Below are positions 53,031-61,236 of a DNA stretch of 64,000 nt, one piece after another. The position numbers were made by a program, and so were the translations under genes. Source of the DNA: Bacillus sp. X1(2014) (GTDB lineage Bacteria; Bacillota; Bacilli; Bacillales_B; DSM-18226); NCBI RefSeq assembly GCF_007678255.1, contig NZ_VEED01000002.1:248001-312000 (forward strand), given 5' to 3'. How positions within the stretch are numbered: the first letter of the stretch is position 1; the number at the start of each line of letters is the position of its first letter. Below the pieces are notes generated by a model. It made no database searches. It saw only the letters and a program-made list of their open reading frames with translations, and had not been told where the DNA came from.

Positions 53031-53744
53031 TTAAGTGGCTTTGCTTTCAGTAATATCACCAGATTTTTCCGCTTTAACTTCCTTGACTATTTCTTTCGCA
53101 AAGTGGCCAAGACTCCCCTCACTATACGACCGGATCACTTCAGGTGCTAACGATGTTAATGCTCTCTTTAGGTATTCGGGTGATAATCCTCTATTCACAA
53201 ATTCCGTCTCGATCGTTATCGCTGTCTTTATGGCAATATACGTCGCTAATTTATTTACTTCGGTTAGACAATTTTCACTATCGACCATTACCTCACCAAG
53301 TTCGTAAAAAAGTTCTCCAACAGTTTGCGGCAACGGTGATTCGGTAATAAATAATCCATTACCATGTTCCAATAAATCCTTTGAATGTCCCATATACTTG
53401 ACCCCATGTATCTGTAAGTCGGGAAACTGGACAATTATTTGATTGGTGGGAAGGTTCGTTGCCATATTAATGATAATAGGTGTATCAGAAAAATGGCTTT
53501 CCAATTTTAACGAAGTGATAAATGGAATAACCTCGGTCGCAGGTAATGCTAAAACTAAAATATCGACATCCTTCAATTTACTTTCTGTTAAAATGTAACT
53601 ACCCTGAAACGTTTTCAAAAAGTTTTCTGCTTTCGTTTGCACCGGATGATAAACTCCTATTGCAATCCGTTTTTTATCCCAATGCGTCATCATGGCTGCC
53701 CCTAATTTTCCGAGCCCTACTAAACCAATCCTTTGTTGATTCAT
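53031..53744 (-). CDS. ProC-like NAD(P)-dependent reductase
   Basis: This 237-residue protein has an N-terminal Rossmann fold (IGLVGLGKLGAAMM, residues about 6-19) and a helical C-terminal domain, as in pyrroline-5-carboxylate reductase and related beta-hydroxyacid/imine reductases. ProC's typical C-terminal signature is not evident. It might reduce a cyclic imine or a keto intermediate. No operator was found in its 190-bp leader, so its membership in the regulon is uncertain. A perfect terminator follows. Confidence 0.72.
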   Translation of the reverse strand: MNQQRIGLVGLGKLGAAMMTHWDKKRIAIGVYHPVQTKAENFLKTFQGSYILTESKLKDVDILVLALPATEVIPFITSLKLESHFSDTPIIINMATNLPTNQIIVQFPDLQIHGVKYMGHSKDLLEHGNGLFITESPLPQTVGELFYELGEVMVDSENCLTEVNKLATYIAIKTAITIETEFVNRGLSPEYLKRALTSLAPEVIRSYSEGSLGHFAKEIVKEVKAEKSGDITESKAT

Positions 53745-53819
53745 TTTTTATCCCCTCTCCCTCTCATCCTATGTCGGCAGGCATTTTAAGATAACGATTA
53801 ATTAAACGACAAATAATAA

Positions 53820-53863
53820 GGCTATCTTAAAAAATCAGTTTGCTGCTGACTTTTAAGATAGCC
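53820..53863 (-). terminator. terminator after the second permease
   Basis: GGCTATCTTAAAA (53820-53832) and TTTTAAGATAGCC (53851-53863) form a perfect 13-bp stem 70 bases after the permease stop. Confidence 0.8.
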
Positions 53864-53932
53864 CTTTATTTATTAGCGACCCCTAATATCTATCTAGTCT
53901 AATGTAAAGATATGTTTAAGGTAATAGTTTAT

Positions 53933-55372
53933 TTACCAGATAATAACCGCCAAGATCGTTGCAAGGAATAGTCCGGTTATAACTGGGAAGAAATTCTTTC
54001 TCGCCAGCTCTAACGGGGAAACTTGTAGGAAGCCTGCAACAGCGACCAGTGACGACCAGGCAATCAATGTACCTCCACCGCTCCACACTGCACCCATTTG
54101 TCCAATAGCTGCAAGTACGGAAGGATCGATGTTACTTCCAGGTCCAATGGCACCAGACAAAGCACCCGTTAACGGAAGTCCAGCAAATCCAGAACCATCT
54201 AATCCGGTAATGATACCAACGATTAAGATACTAAATGCTGCAATAATTGGGCTGTGAGGAATATAATTTTGACCTGCTTGGATCAAATCAAATAGAAAGC
54301 CCGGTTTAGCTACATCTTCACCTAAGGAAAGGATCTGCGCAGAAAAGTCTCCACTTCCCATAAAGAAGTAACCTGCAATTGGAATAACAGGAGCCATGGC
54401 TCTGAAAGCGAATACAAAACCTTCCGTAATATGTTCGCTGATTTTATCAAGTGCATGAATCCGGTTAAAAGCAATCGTCGCCAATACTAAGAGAATCGTA
54501 GCAACACCACCGATAAAGGCAGCACCATCGCCTCCCTCGAATCCAGCTCCACCGCCAATTTTGGATTGGACCATAAAAATCATTACACCAAGCATAGCTA
54601 AAGGTACAACAATAGCAAAGACTCTTCCCCATTTTGCTTTTACCTTGATTACATCGGCAGTTTCTTCTACCGTAGCAGCAAGTTCCTCAGTAACTTGGAA
54701 GAATGCCTTTTCATTATTGTTTTCATTAACAGATTTTTTGGTAATCGCTTTTCGATGTGTAGCATACACAATCGCAAGAGCACTAAAACCTGTAATAAGA
54801 GAAAGAATGAAGGCTTTATCTGAAACTAAGGCTTTATCAATCCCAGCAGCTTTCGCACTAAGCATTGGGGCAACTTGCATAATATAATCTGATGAAAGGG
54901 CCATACCCTGTCCAGCAATAACAATTACCATTGCTGAGGTCATGACTGGCAATCCGGCACTTACTGCAGCAGGTACTAATAATGCACAAATTAAAGGAAC
55001 AGCTGGGGTTGGCCAGAAAAAGAGTGAAATCACAAACGTCGTAACCATTAATACTAAATAAGAAACGTGTCCGTTTACCATTATTTTTTGAATCGGCACG
55101 ACCATCCTTTTATCTGCACCTAAATCCTTCAAGGAATTAAGAAGACCGATCATGATGGAAATGATTAGGAAAATACTAAATAGTTCCTTAGCGGCGACGA
55201 GATTTGCATTAAAAACAGCTTGAAATCCGCCAATCACGCTCCCTTTATATACGGCTGCTACAATAAAGGTTCCAACTATAAGTGGTAAAACAACACCTTT
55301 TCTAAAAAGCATGATAATAATAACGGCTACAGTGACAACTAGATAGACCCAATGGGCTGCTGTTAATTCCAT
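53933..55372 (-). CDS. GntP/Dcu-like permease
   Basis: This 479-residue membrane protein has about 12 hydrophobic segments. IISIMIGLLNSLKDLGADKRMV, FFWPTPAVPLICALLVPAA and the late GLDGSGFAGLPLTGALSGA / GQMGAVWSGGGTLIAWSS segments look like ion-transporter-superfamily permeases such as GntP or citrate carriers; a cytoplasmic loop (about 205-240) divides it. It is a different family from the permease at 51593, so the cluster encodes two transport routes besides ChrA. An operator lies 222 bases upstream and a cre-like site is farther up. Confidence 0.78.
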   Translation of the reverse strand: MELTAAHWVYLVVTVAVIIIMLFRKGVVLPLIVGTFIVAAVYKGSVIGGFQAVFNANLVAAKELFSIFLIISIMIGLLNSLKDLGADKRMVVPIQKIMVNGHVSYLVLMVTTFVISLFFWPTPAVPLICALLVPAAVSAGLPVMTSAMVIVIAGQGMALSSDYIMQVAPMLSAKAAGIDKALVSDKAFILSLITGFSALAIVYATHRKAITKKSVNENNNEKAFFQVTEELAATVEETADVIKVKAKWGRVFAIVVPLAMLGVMIFMVQSKIGGGAGFEGGDGAAFIGGVATILLVLATIAFNRIHALDKISEHITEGFVFAFRAMAPVIPIAGYFFMGSGDFSAQILSLGEDVAKPGFLFDLIQAGQNYIPHSPIIAAFSILIVGIITGLDGSGFAGLPLTGALSGAIGPGSNIDPSVLAAIGQMGAVWSGGGTLIAWSSLVAVAGFLQVSPLELARKNFFPVITGLFLATILAVIIW

Positions 55373-55593
55373 ATTTCCCCTCCGTTGTTTTAAAATAGTT
55401 TAAAACCGTGTCGCGAAAGATTTCCTTTAATATGGGAAAAGATCGTAGGAGAGGAGTAAACGTTATAATTGGATTTTTATCATGGTGTATATCCTCTACT
55501 TCTGGTGTTCTTTTCTTAATCCCTAAAAAGATATAAAATGGCATGATACATTGATAAAAATTTTTTGAGAGATTATATTTTGCATACTGTAGA

Positions 55594-55604
55594 TTGTATA
55601 CCAT
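55594..55604. promoter_or_regulatory. TTGGTATACAA-type operator I (second permease)
   Basis: TTGTATACCAT, one mismatch from the reverse-complement consensus, 222 bases upstream of the permease start. Confidence 0.55.
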
Positions 55605-55715
55605 GTTTTTAAAAAAGATTTTAAACGACTGATCAATACTCAATACTACATTAAAGAAACCTTCATTGACATCCTTTTTCTACTCCCTAAAAACAATCAA
55701 TCTACATCAATCTTT

Positions 55716-55730
55716 TGAATGCGCTTACAG
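55716..55730 (-). promoter_or_regulatory. cre-like site
   Basis: On the minus strand CTGTAAGCGCATTCA matches 14 of 15 positions of the CcpA consensus. It could put the permease or the divergent dehydrogenase under carbon control. Confidence 0.4.
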
Positions 55731-55944
55731 ATTATTTTCTGATTTCTAGTAGAATGTTATTTTAGGAATAATAAAACCAACCCCTTTTCACTATGTACAC
55801 CTTATTTATTAAAGGTTGAAAATAATATACCATTATTCTTTATTCATTGCAAACTATTTTGAAAATTTAGAAGTTTATTTATATTTATTTAATTACTATT
55901 GATTTTATTGCTTTAATCGGCTAAAATTTATTAATTATCGGTAT

Positions 55945-55955
55945 ATGGTATACAA
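55945..55955. promoter_or_regulatory. TTGGTATACAA-type operator J (aspartate dehydrogenase-like)
   Basis: ATGGTATACAA, one mismatch, ending 74 bases upstream of the start at 56030. Confidence 0.6.
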
Positions 55956-56029
55956 AATAATCTTTATACATAGTTTGATAGCTTTCTATTTGAATAACTG
56001 CTAATAAAATAATCACGAGGTGAACAAAT

Positions 56030-56836
56030 ATGATTAAAGTTGGAATCATTGGATATGGAACACTTGGAAAAGGGATAAGTGAATTAATTGAGTTAGGTCA
56101 AACTGGAGATGTCATTCTTCAATCCATTTTAGTTAGAACCCCGCTAGGTTCTTTGGACAAATCACCAGATCAGTGTACAGTCACTACAAATGAAGATATC
56201 TTTTTTAACCAAGATTTAGATATTATCATTGAAGCAGCCGGACACCATGCCCTTCAACTGTATGGGGAGAAGGCCATTTCCTCGGGAAGTCATTTAGTTA
56301 TCCTTTCCGTAGGTGCTTTAGCAGATAAAGATTTTTATGAGTCCTTACAGAAGGCAGCTAGAAAATACAAAAAACAACTGATTATCCCCTCAGGGGCCAT
56401 CGCAGGTTTGGATCGTATTGCCGCTGGGGTGTTAGGTGCAATTGATGAAATTACACTGATTACGAGGAAGCCACCAAAAAGTTGGTATGGAACAATTGCG
56501 GAGGAAAAAGTGGATTTAGAAACGATTGCAGAACCATTTTGTATCTTTGAAGGTTCCGCAAGAAATGCAGCAAAATTATTCCCTCAAAATGTAAATGTAT
56601 CCGCTGCGCTAAGCCTTGCAGGTGTTGGCTTTGATGAAACGAAGGTTCAAGTGTATGTAGACCCGACCATTCAAATGAACACACATACCATTGTTGCCAA
56701 AGGCTATTTCGGGCAAATGGAAACCACTATTCAAAACAATCCATATATGGAAAATCCTAAATCGAGCCCGATCGTCGCTATGAGTGTTGCAAAAGTATTG
56801 CAAAACCTAACGACATCTGTGGTAATCGGTGTTTAA
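56030..56836 (+). CDS. aspartate dehydrogenase-like amine dehydrogenase
   Basis: This 268-residue protein has a Rossmann domain (VGIIGYGTLGKGI, residues 4-16) and the aspartate-dehydrogenase C-terminal domain, including the PSGAIAGLDR active-site segment, NVSAALSLAGVGFD and the His in NTHTIVAKG. The family oxidises L-aspartate to iminoaspartate with NAD(P)+. No nadA, nadB or nadC gene is near, so NAD synthesis is unlikely; relatives in catabolic clusters with aldehyde dehydrogenases probably handle other amines or imines. The ATG at 56030 follows a GAGGTG site and operator J. It stands alone with a very strong terminator. Confidence 0.85.
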   Translation: MIKVGIIGYGTLGKGISELIELGQTGDVILQSILVRTPLGSLDKSPDQCTVTTNEDIFFNQDLDIIIEAAGHHALQLYGEKAISSGSHLVILSVGALADKDFYESLQKAARKYKKQLIIPSGAIAGLDRIAAGVLGAIDEITLITRKPPKSWYGTIAEEKVDLETIAEPFCIFEGSARNAAKLFPQNVNVSAALSLAGVGFDETKVQVYVDPTIQMNTHTIVAKGYFGQMETTIQNNPYMENPKSSPIVAMSVAKVLQNLTTSVVIGV

Positions 56837-56848
56837 TACCATTTCTAC

Positions 56849-56891
56849 AAAAAGAGAAACTCCACCCTTTAGCGGTGGAGTTTCTCTTTTT
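56849..56891. terminator. bidirectional terminator
   Basis: An 18-bp perfect stem (56849-56866 with 56874-56891) with a 7-nt loop and A/T-run ends, between convergent genes. It overlaps the stop of gntR2. Confidence 0.92.
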
Positions 56892-57567
56892 ATTTCTTCT
56901 CTTTTCCTTGATTGACTGCCTCAATATACGCTTTTCGGGAATTTTCAATATGAATTTTCGTTAAATACTCAGCCATTTCTAATTCTTGATTAATAATAGC
57001 CTCCATAATTCGTAAGTGTTCTTCCATCGATTGTACAGGCCGGCCCGGATTTTTATACCCTGTCTTAGCAAAGGCACGAATATAATCCGATAAGCCGCTT
57101 AATATCTCATAAAGCTTGGCATTTTTTGCCGAGCTGTATAAGAGATGATTCAATTCACCATGTAAATTAGAGAAATCATGATCATTTTTATGCTGTAAAC
57201 AATCTTCCACCCTTTTACTGTACTCGATGAACTTACTTTTGGTTTCATCATCTAACTTCTGAACAGCTAATTTGGCGGCCAAAACTTCAAGTGAGGAAAG
57301 AATCGTAAATACTTCAATAATTTCCTTTTCAGAAATATCCGCGACAATAACACCTTTTCTTGGAACAGTTTTGACAAACCCTTGAGATTCCAATCTGAAT
57401 AACGCTTCACGGATAGGTGTCCTGCTGATATTTAATCGTTCAGCTAATTCTCGTTCCACTAAGCGATCACCAGTTTTAAATTCCCCCTCTAAAATAAGGT
57501 CCTTAATATGAATAAAGACCCTTTCACGTAAGGATATTAAATCTTCCTCGGCCCAATTATTCCCCAC
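56890..57567 (-). CDS. GntR-family regulator 2 (FadR subfamily)
   Basis: This 225-residue FadR-subfamily regulator has a winged helix (EGEFKTGDRLVERELAERLNISRTPIREALFRLESQGFVKTVPRKG) nearly identical to that of regulator 1. Its FCD ligand domain differs more (for example HGELNHLLYSSAKNAKLYEIL). This suggests shared DNA sites but different or overlapping ligands. A GGTATAC-A-TTGTACC palindrome lies 19 bases upstream, predicting autoregulation. It closes the right end of the regulon. Confidence 0.9.
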   Translation of the reverse strand: MGNNWAEEDLISLRERVFIHIKDLILEGEFKTGDRLVERELAERLNISRTPIREALFRLESQGFVKTVPRKGVIVADISEKEIIEVFTILSSLEVLAAKLAVQKLDDETKSKFIEYSKRVEDCLQHKNDHDFSNLHGELNHLLYSSAKNAKLYEILSGLSDYIRAFAKTGYKNPGRPVQSMEEHLRIMEAIINQELEMAEYLTKIHIENSRKAYIEAVNQGKEKK

Positions 57568-57585
57568 TATTTCTCCCTCTTTCTA

Positions 57586-57600
57586 GGTATACATTGTACC
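57586..57600. promoter_or_regulatory. TTGGTATACAA-type operator K (gntR2)
   Basis: GGTATACATTGTACC, an imperfect palindrome of the same type, 19 bases upstream of gntR2. Confidence 0.6.
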
Positions 57601-57680
57601 AATTATAACTCACTCTATTTATAAACATCAAATTCTTTGGACGGAATTTCCATTAGAAAAATAGTTAGTAAGGAACTTTA

Positions 57681-58301
57681 CTATCTACTGAGATTTTCTA
57701 TTGGTTTATTACTAAATGAACCCTCCCCTAGGGCAGCCTGTGTAATAATCTTTGTCATCACCTCGGCGATCGTCATCACAGTAAATAATCTGGTATTATT
57801 CAAAGATTGTACGGGCGATAGTGGGTCTAAGTAATTAACCACTGCCTTCATATGATATTCACCCACATGTGGCAGCTTTTTATTGACAGCCATGCCAGGA
57901 ATTAATGAGCCTTCTTTTAAAAAAATAAACCCAATTTGCCTTTCGTCTCCCAAACAAGCATCGATCCCCAAAATAAACGGATCTTTGTGCGTTTGATTAA
58001 TTTCTTTCAGGATCTTGTTAATATTTAAGGCATGAACTGGTTTTTCTAAGGTGCCATATACAGGGAATGGAAGGTCCGTTTCTTTTAGCATCGTTCCCAC
58101 TAAGGGACCTAGTGAGTCTCCTGTTGAACGGTCGGAACCCACACATAAGAAAATGACTTCTCTTGAGGTATTGTTAAGGACTTCTTTCAGTTTATTAACA
58201 AATTCCTTAAACTCATTTCCCTCTGTGGTCTCTTTTATAGAAAAATAGCATGACCTTGCTGCTTTATCCATCGTCTTTTTCTTGCTGTCAAAAGGCCACA
58301 T
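57681..58301 (-). CDS. yyaC: spore protease YyaC
   Basis: This 206-residue member of the YyaC family has a hydrogenase-maturation-protease-like fold: FLCVGSDRSTGDSLGPLVG, FILGIDACLGDERQIGFI and PHVGEYHMKAVVNY. It is found in spore formers and expressed during sporulation; its exact role is not known. The ATG at 58301 (MWPFDSKKK) is nine bases after GAGGG and gives a length matching B. subtilis YyaC (205), so I reject the longer frame. In B. subtilis it lies near spo0J; here it stands at the end of the catabolic cluster. Confidence 0.9.
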   Translation of the reverse strand: MWPFDSKKKTMDKAARSCYFSIKETTEGNEFKEFVNKLKEVLNNTSREVIFLCVGSDRSTGDSLGPLVGTMLKETDLPFPVYGTLEKPVHALNINKILKEINQTHKDPFILGIDACLGDERQIGFIFLKEGSLIPGMAVNKKLPHVGEYHMKAVVNYLDPLSPVQSLNNTRLFTVMTIAEVMTKIITQAALGEGSFSNKPIENLSR

Positions 58302-58486
58302 TAGCATCAACCCTCTTCTCAAGTTGTAGTTCCGTAATTCTGTCCATTTGCCCACGTCATGACCCCTACACTTCTCTCGAGAATTTAATGCATCTACCTA
58401 TATTTTATGATAGCAAGAATAAAACCTTCCATAACCAAGCTTATAAAAATCACAAAAAAATTCAGACTAGTTCACATTTCTGTAAC

Positions 58487-58525
58487 AAATTAGTGCCTGA
58501 CACCCATGATGTCAGGCACTAATTT
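58487..58525. terminator. 16-bp stem terminator after panE, containing the GTGCCTGACACC motif
   Basis: AAATTAGTGCCTGACA (58487-58502) and its exact complement (58510-58525) enclose a 7-nt loop and overlap the panE stop. The left arm plus loop reads GTGCCTGACACC, the dispersed motif seen at 7426 and 10096. Confidence 0.8.
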
Positions 58526-59444
58526 AATTGTATTGGCTTTCTATGGTACGAATTCGGTCATACAGTTGCTGATTTATCGGTGTTGATAGACCGTATTGAT
58601 GGGCTAGGTGCAGGACTGTACCGGCAAACAATTCTACTTCGCTGTGGCGTTTGGCTTCGACATCCTGTGCCATCGACGGTTTTCCGTCTGGACTTAAGGT
58701 GGCCAATACACTTAGCCAATAGTCTAAGTCAGCTTCTGATAAATTAATTCCTGCTTTTTCGGAAAGCGCGATGACCTCTCTCATCGCTCCAATCATTTTC
58801 TTTCGTGCTTCTCCATCACGCTGAATCTCTCCATAATTACTCTGATAGACAGCCACCGTTTGATTGACCCCTACATTTAACATAAACTTACCCCATTGCC
58901 GTTTTACCATATTCGTTTCGATCTCATAGGGAAGTTCCACTTTATCAAAAAATGCGGCAACACGCTTGACCTTATCAGAAATAACGCCAGGTTCCCGTTC
59001 GCCAAAACAAAGGATGCCCATATGGTCATAGGTGAGCTGATTTCCCACTTTAACGGCATCCATTCCTTGAGCAACACAATATAAAATATGTTTATCCCCG
59101 TAGGTCTCTCCAATCAAAGCCTCACTAGAAATTCCATTTAATGCAGATAATATAATCGTCTCCTCACCCACATGATGCCTTACCGATTGAATCGCATCTT
59201 TTAAACCATCAAATTTTACTGTAAAGATCAGCAAATCTGCCGGCTCGCATGATTCATCGGGTGTCAGGAAAGTGAAATCGCACCGTTCTCCATTACAGAA
59301 AACATGTTCATTTTCATATCGATGGATTCGCTCCCGATCTGCGATGATACGTATATCTGCTTTTGGCATTTTCTTCGATAAATGATGTCCATATAGTATT
59401 CCTAATGCTCCTAGGCCAATGATTGAAACCTTCTTTATCTCCAT
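58524..59444 (-). CDS. panE: 2-dehydropantoate 2-reductase
   Basis: This 306-residue NADPH-dependent ketopantoate reductase family protein has the N-terminal IGLGALGILYGHHL, the FTVKFDGLKDAI segment and the catalytic Lys region VKRQWGKFMLNVGVNQ, followed by the Asp/Glu-rich C-terminal domain with SMAQDVEAKRHSEVELFAG. It makes pantoate for coenzyme A. Paralogues are common in Bacilli and some act on other 2-keto acids, so assignment to CoA synthesis is probable, not certain. The ORF opens at 59456, but AAAGGA touches that ATG, so ATG 59444 is preferred. Confidence 0.85.
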   Translation of the reverse strand: MEIKKVSIIGLGALGILYGHHLSKKMPKADIRIIADRERIHRYENEHVFCNGERCDFTFLTPDESCEPADLLIFTVKFDGLKDAIQSVRHHVGEETIILSALNGISSEALIGETYGDKHILYCVAQGMDAVKVGNQLTYDHMGILCFGEREPGVISDKVKRVAAFFDKVELPYEIETNMVKRQWGKFMLNVGVNQTVAVYQSNYGEIQRDGEARKKMIGAMREVIALSEKAGINLSEADLDYWLSVLATLSPDGKPSMAQDVEAKRHSEVELFAGTVLHLAHQYGLSTPINQQLYDRIRTIESQYN

Positions 59445-59557
59445 AACGAATTTCATTCCTTTCCCATAAGTCTACTGTATGTAAGAAAATGTTCTAAATG
59501 GTTTAGAACATTTATACAAACTATTTTACTACTAGTATTATAACTCATTTTATTTTT

Positions 59558-59828
59558 AGGCTGTGTTAAACTGGTCTGTTGATTTCCGTTCCAGGCACGA
59601 GCGGTTCGCGGGCGTGCCGGGGAGCCTGTCCAGCTGCAGCGCCTAGCCCCTCGAGGTCGCTTCGGTCCTGACGCTTGTCGGGGCTGTACAAGGCGCTTCC
59701 GCATTTCTTTCTCCTCGTCGCTTTGCTCCTGCGGGGTCTCCCCTGCCCCGTACTCCCGCAGGAGTCTTCGTGCCTTCCGCTCCAATCAACAGAGTGCTAA
59801 AATCAACATTAACCTTTAACACAGCCTA
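59558..59828. repeat. GC-rich interspersed repeat with terminal inverted repeats, copy 2
   Basis: Ends are perfect 13-bp inverted repeats (AGGCTGTGTTAAA at the left, TTTAACACAGCCT at the right). Inner arms at 59575-59600 and 59769-59794 are also inverted with few mismatches. It shares blocks with 17415-17657 in the same orientation but has an extra ~85-bp GC-rich module (about 59628-59712). No transposase is encoded. It resembles mobile palindromic repeats recalled from other Bacillaceae. Confidence 0.85.
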
Positions 59829-59845
59829 TTTTTATTAAGATATAA

Positions 59846-59878
59846 AACCTCTGTTGAATGGATACCAACAGAGGTTTC
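59846..59878 (-). terminator. terminator after cysP
   Basis: AAACCTCTGTTG (59846-59857) and CAACAGAGGTTT (59867-59878) form a perfect 12-bp stem with a 9-nt loop. Confidence 0.85.
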
Positions 59879-59892
59879 TTAAAATCTATTAT

Positions 59893-60975
59893 TTAAATTC
59901 CACCACCATCATCATGAATGGTGCTGTTCTCCTTGCGGATGTTGGCTGAAAGACTAAACGCTCCTACGGTTGCGATCAATGTGCTTAAAATGATAATAAT
60001 ATTATAAATATTAATCTCCACTAACAAATTCACAAGTATATATGTTATTACAAGCGATGCAAGTGGTGAAATAAGCCAGACTTTAAGAATTCTCTGAATA
60101 ATAGATTTCTGCCAAATGCCAAACCCCTTTTGGGCAGCTCCAACACCCAAAATTCCGCAAGTCGTTACTTGTGTCAGCGGTATCGGTAGTCCAAATAAGG
60201 AGGACACAATAACCAAAGTTCCTCCTGTAAAGGAAACCGCACTTCCTTCCAGTAAAGACAGTCTGGTAATCTTCTTCCCATTCGTTTCAAGAACCCTGTT
60301 CCCTAGTAAAATAGCTCCGATTGAAACGAAGAGCCCGCCAATCCAGATTCCTTTAGTGGTGGAAATCATCCCGGCCCCAACCAATGGCCCCACAGCATTA
60401 GCGACATTATTCATCCCAGCCGAAAAAGCCTCTAAACAGCCCCCCACGACAAGTAAAACTGCCAGCCATTTTTTCCATTTGCCGTTTCCCGTTAGACCGA
60501 CCCAGCGTTTCTCAGCCGCGGAAATGCTTTTTCCAAGGAAAAACGTAATGAGAAATGAAACAATCGGAACGACCACCCAAAATAAAACAATCACCAACAG
60601 GTTATTTATGTACAAACTTTTAAAAGCGACCCCAGCTCCTACAATCGAACCAACAGTAACCTCACTTGTCGATAGGGGAATTCCAATAATATTTGCAATA
60701 AATAATGTCAATGTAGCTCCAGCAAGGATTAGAACGACTAATTTAATCGTTAGGAGATGGGAAGGAATAATTCCCTCACCAATTGTTTTTACAACCTCTC
60801 CACCGCCCAGCACTGCCCCTAGGAAAGCGGACATTGCCACTAACACCATCGCTAGTCGCTTACTCTTTATGGCGTCTGCACCATAGGCTGACCCCATCGA
60901 GGCTGCCGTCCCGCTTGCTCCAATATTCATCGCAAAGAAAAAAGCAATTATAAAAGCAATAGACGTCCAAACCAT
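59893..60975 (-). CDS. cysP: sulfate permease CysP (PiT family)
   Basis: This 360-residue permease is homologous to phosphate PiT transporters, but the match to B. subtilis CysP is close: FAMNIGASGTAASMG, GGGEVVKTIGEGIIP, GIPLSTSEVTVG, GNRVLETNGKKITR and a C-terminal GGGI tail. CysP imports sulfate (and thiosulfate) with protons. It would feed the sulfite reductase encoded at 10770-14333, although cysH, sat and cysC are not in the window. The start is supported by AGGGGAG. It is monocistronic here, whereas in B. subtilis it lies in the cysH operon. Confidence 0.88.
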   Translation of the reverse strand: MVWTSIAFIIAFFFAMNIGASGTAASMGSAYGADAIKSKRLAMVLVAMSAFLGAVLGGGEVVKTIGEGIIPSHLLTIKLVVLILAGATLTLFIANIIGIPLSTSEVTVGSIVGAGVAFKSLYINNLLVIVLFWVVVPIVSFLITFFLGKSISAAEKRWVGLTGNGKWKKWLAVLLVVGGCLEAFSAGMNNVANAVGPLVGAGMISTTKGIWIGGLFVSIGAILLGNRVLETNGKKITRLSLLEGSAVSFTGGTLVIVSSLFGLPIPLTQVTTCGILGVGAAQKGFGIWQKSIIQRILKVWLISPLASLVITYILVNLLVEINIYNIIIILSTLIATVGAFSLSANIRKENSTIHDDGGGI

Positions 60976-61189
60976 GTAGAATCTCCCCTTATGTCCACAA
61001 TCTATAAAACTGGTAAACTATATTCTCGTTCCAGCATCAATTCACACTATTCAGGTAGGAATAATTTAATATGTTGACTATTATACCGCTCTCCCCCCCA
61101 ATAATCAATAAATTATTTCAGATGTCTTTGAATTTTCTAAAAAAGGCAGAAATAGCGTCCTTAAATCGACAGGCCGAATTTTTTGAACA

Positions 61190-61217
61190 AAAAAAAGAGT
61201 CCGAGGACTCTTTTTCC
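61190..61217 (-). terminator. terminator after the Baeyer-Villiger monooxygenase
   Basis: AAAAAGAGTCC (61192-61202) and GGACTCTTTTT (61205-61215) form a stem with a tight loop and a T run. Confidence 0.85.
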
Positions 61218-61236
61218 AAAGATAATTAGTAGCCGG

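Larger units (their letters stand above)
55373..56029. other. 657-bp divergent regulatory region
   Basis: No supported gene. It contains operators I and J, one cre-like site and otherwise very AT-rich DNA. A frame over 55302-55643 lacks a ribosome site and overlaps the permease gene, so I do not annotate it. Confidence 0.5.

Noticed and set aside
55302..55643. Minus-strand 113-codon frame upstream of the second permease
   Set aside because: It overlaps the permease start and an operator copy, lacks a ribosome site and has the composition of AT-rich noncoding DNA.
60976..61189. Riboswitch or T-box in front of cysP
   Set aside because: I found no T-box, S-box or other recognisable leader structure in this AT-rich stretch.
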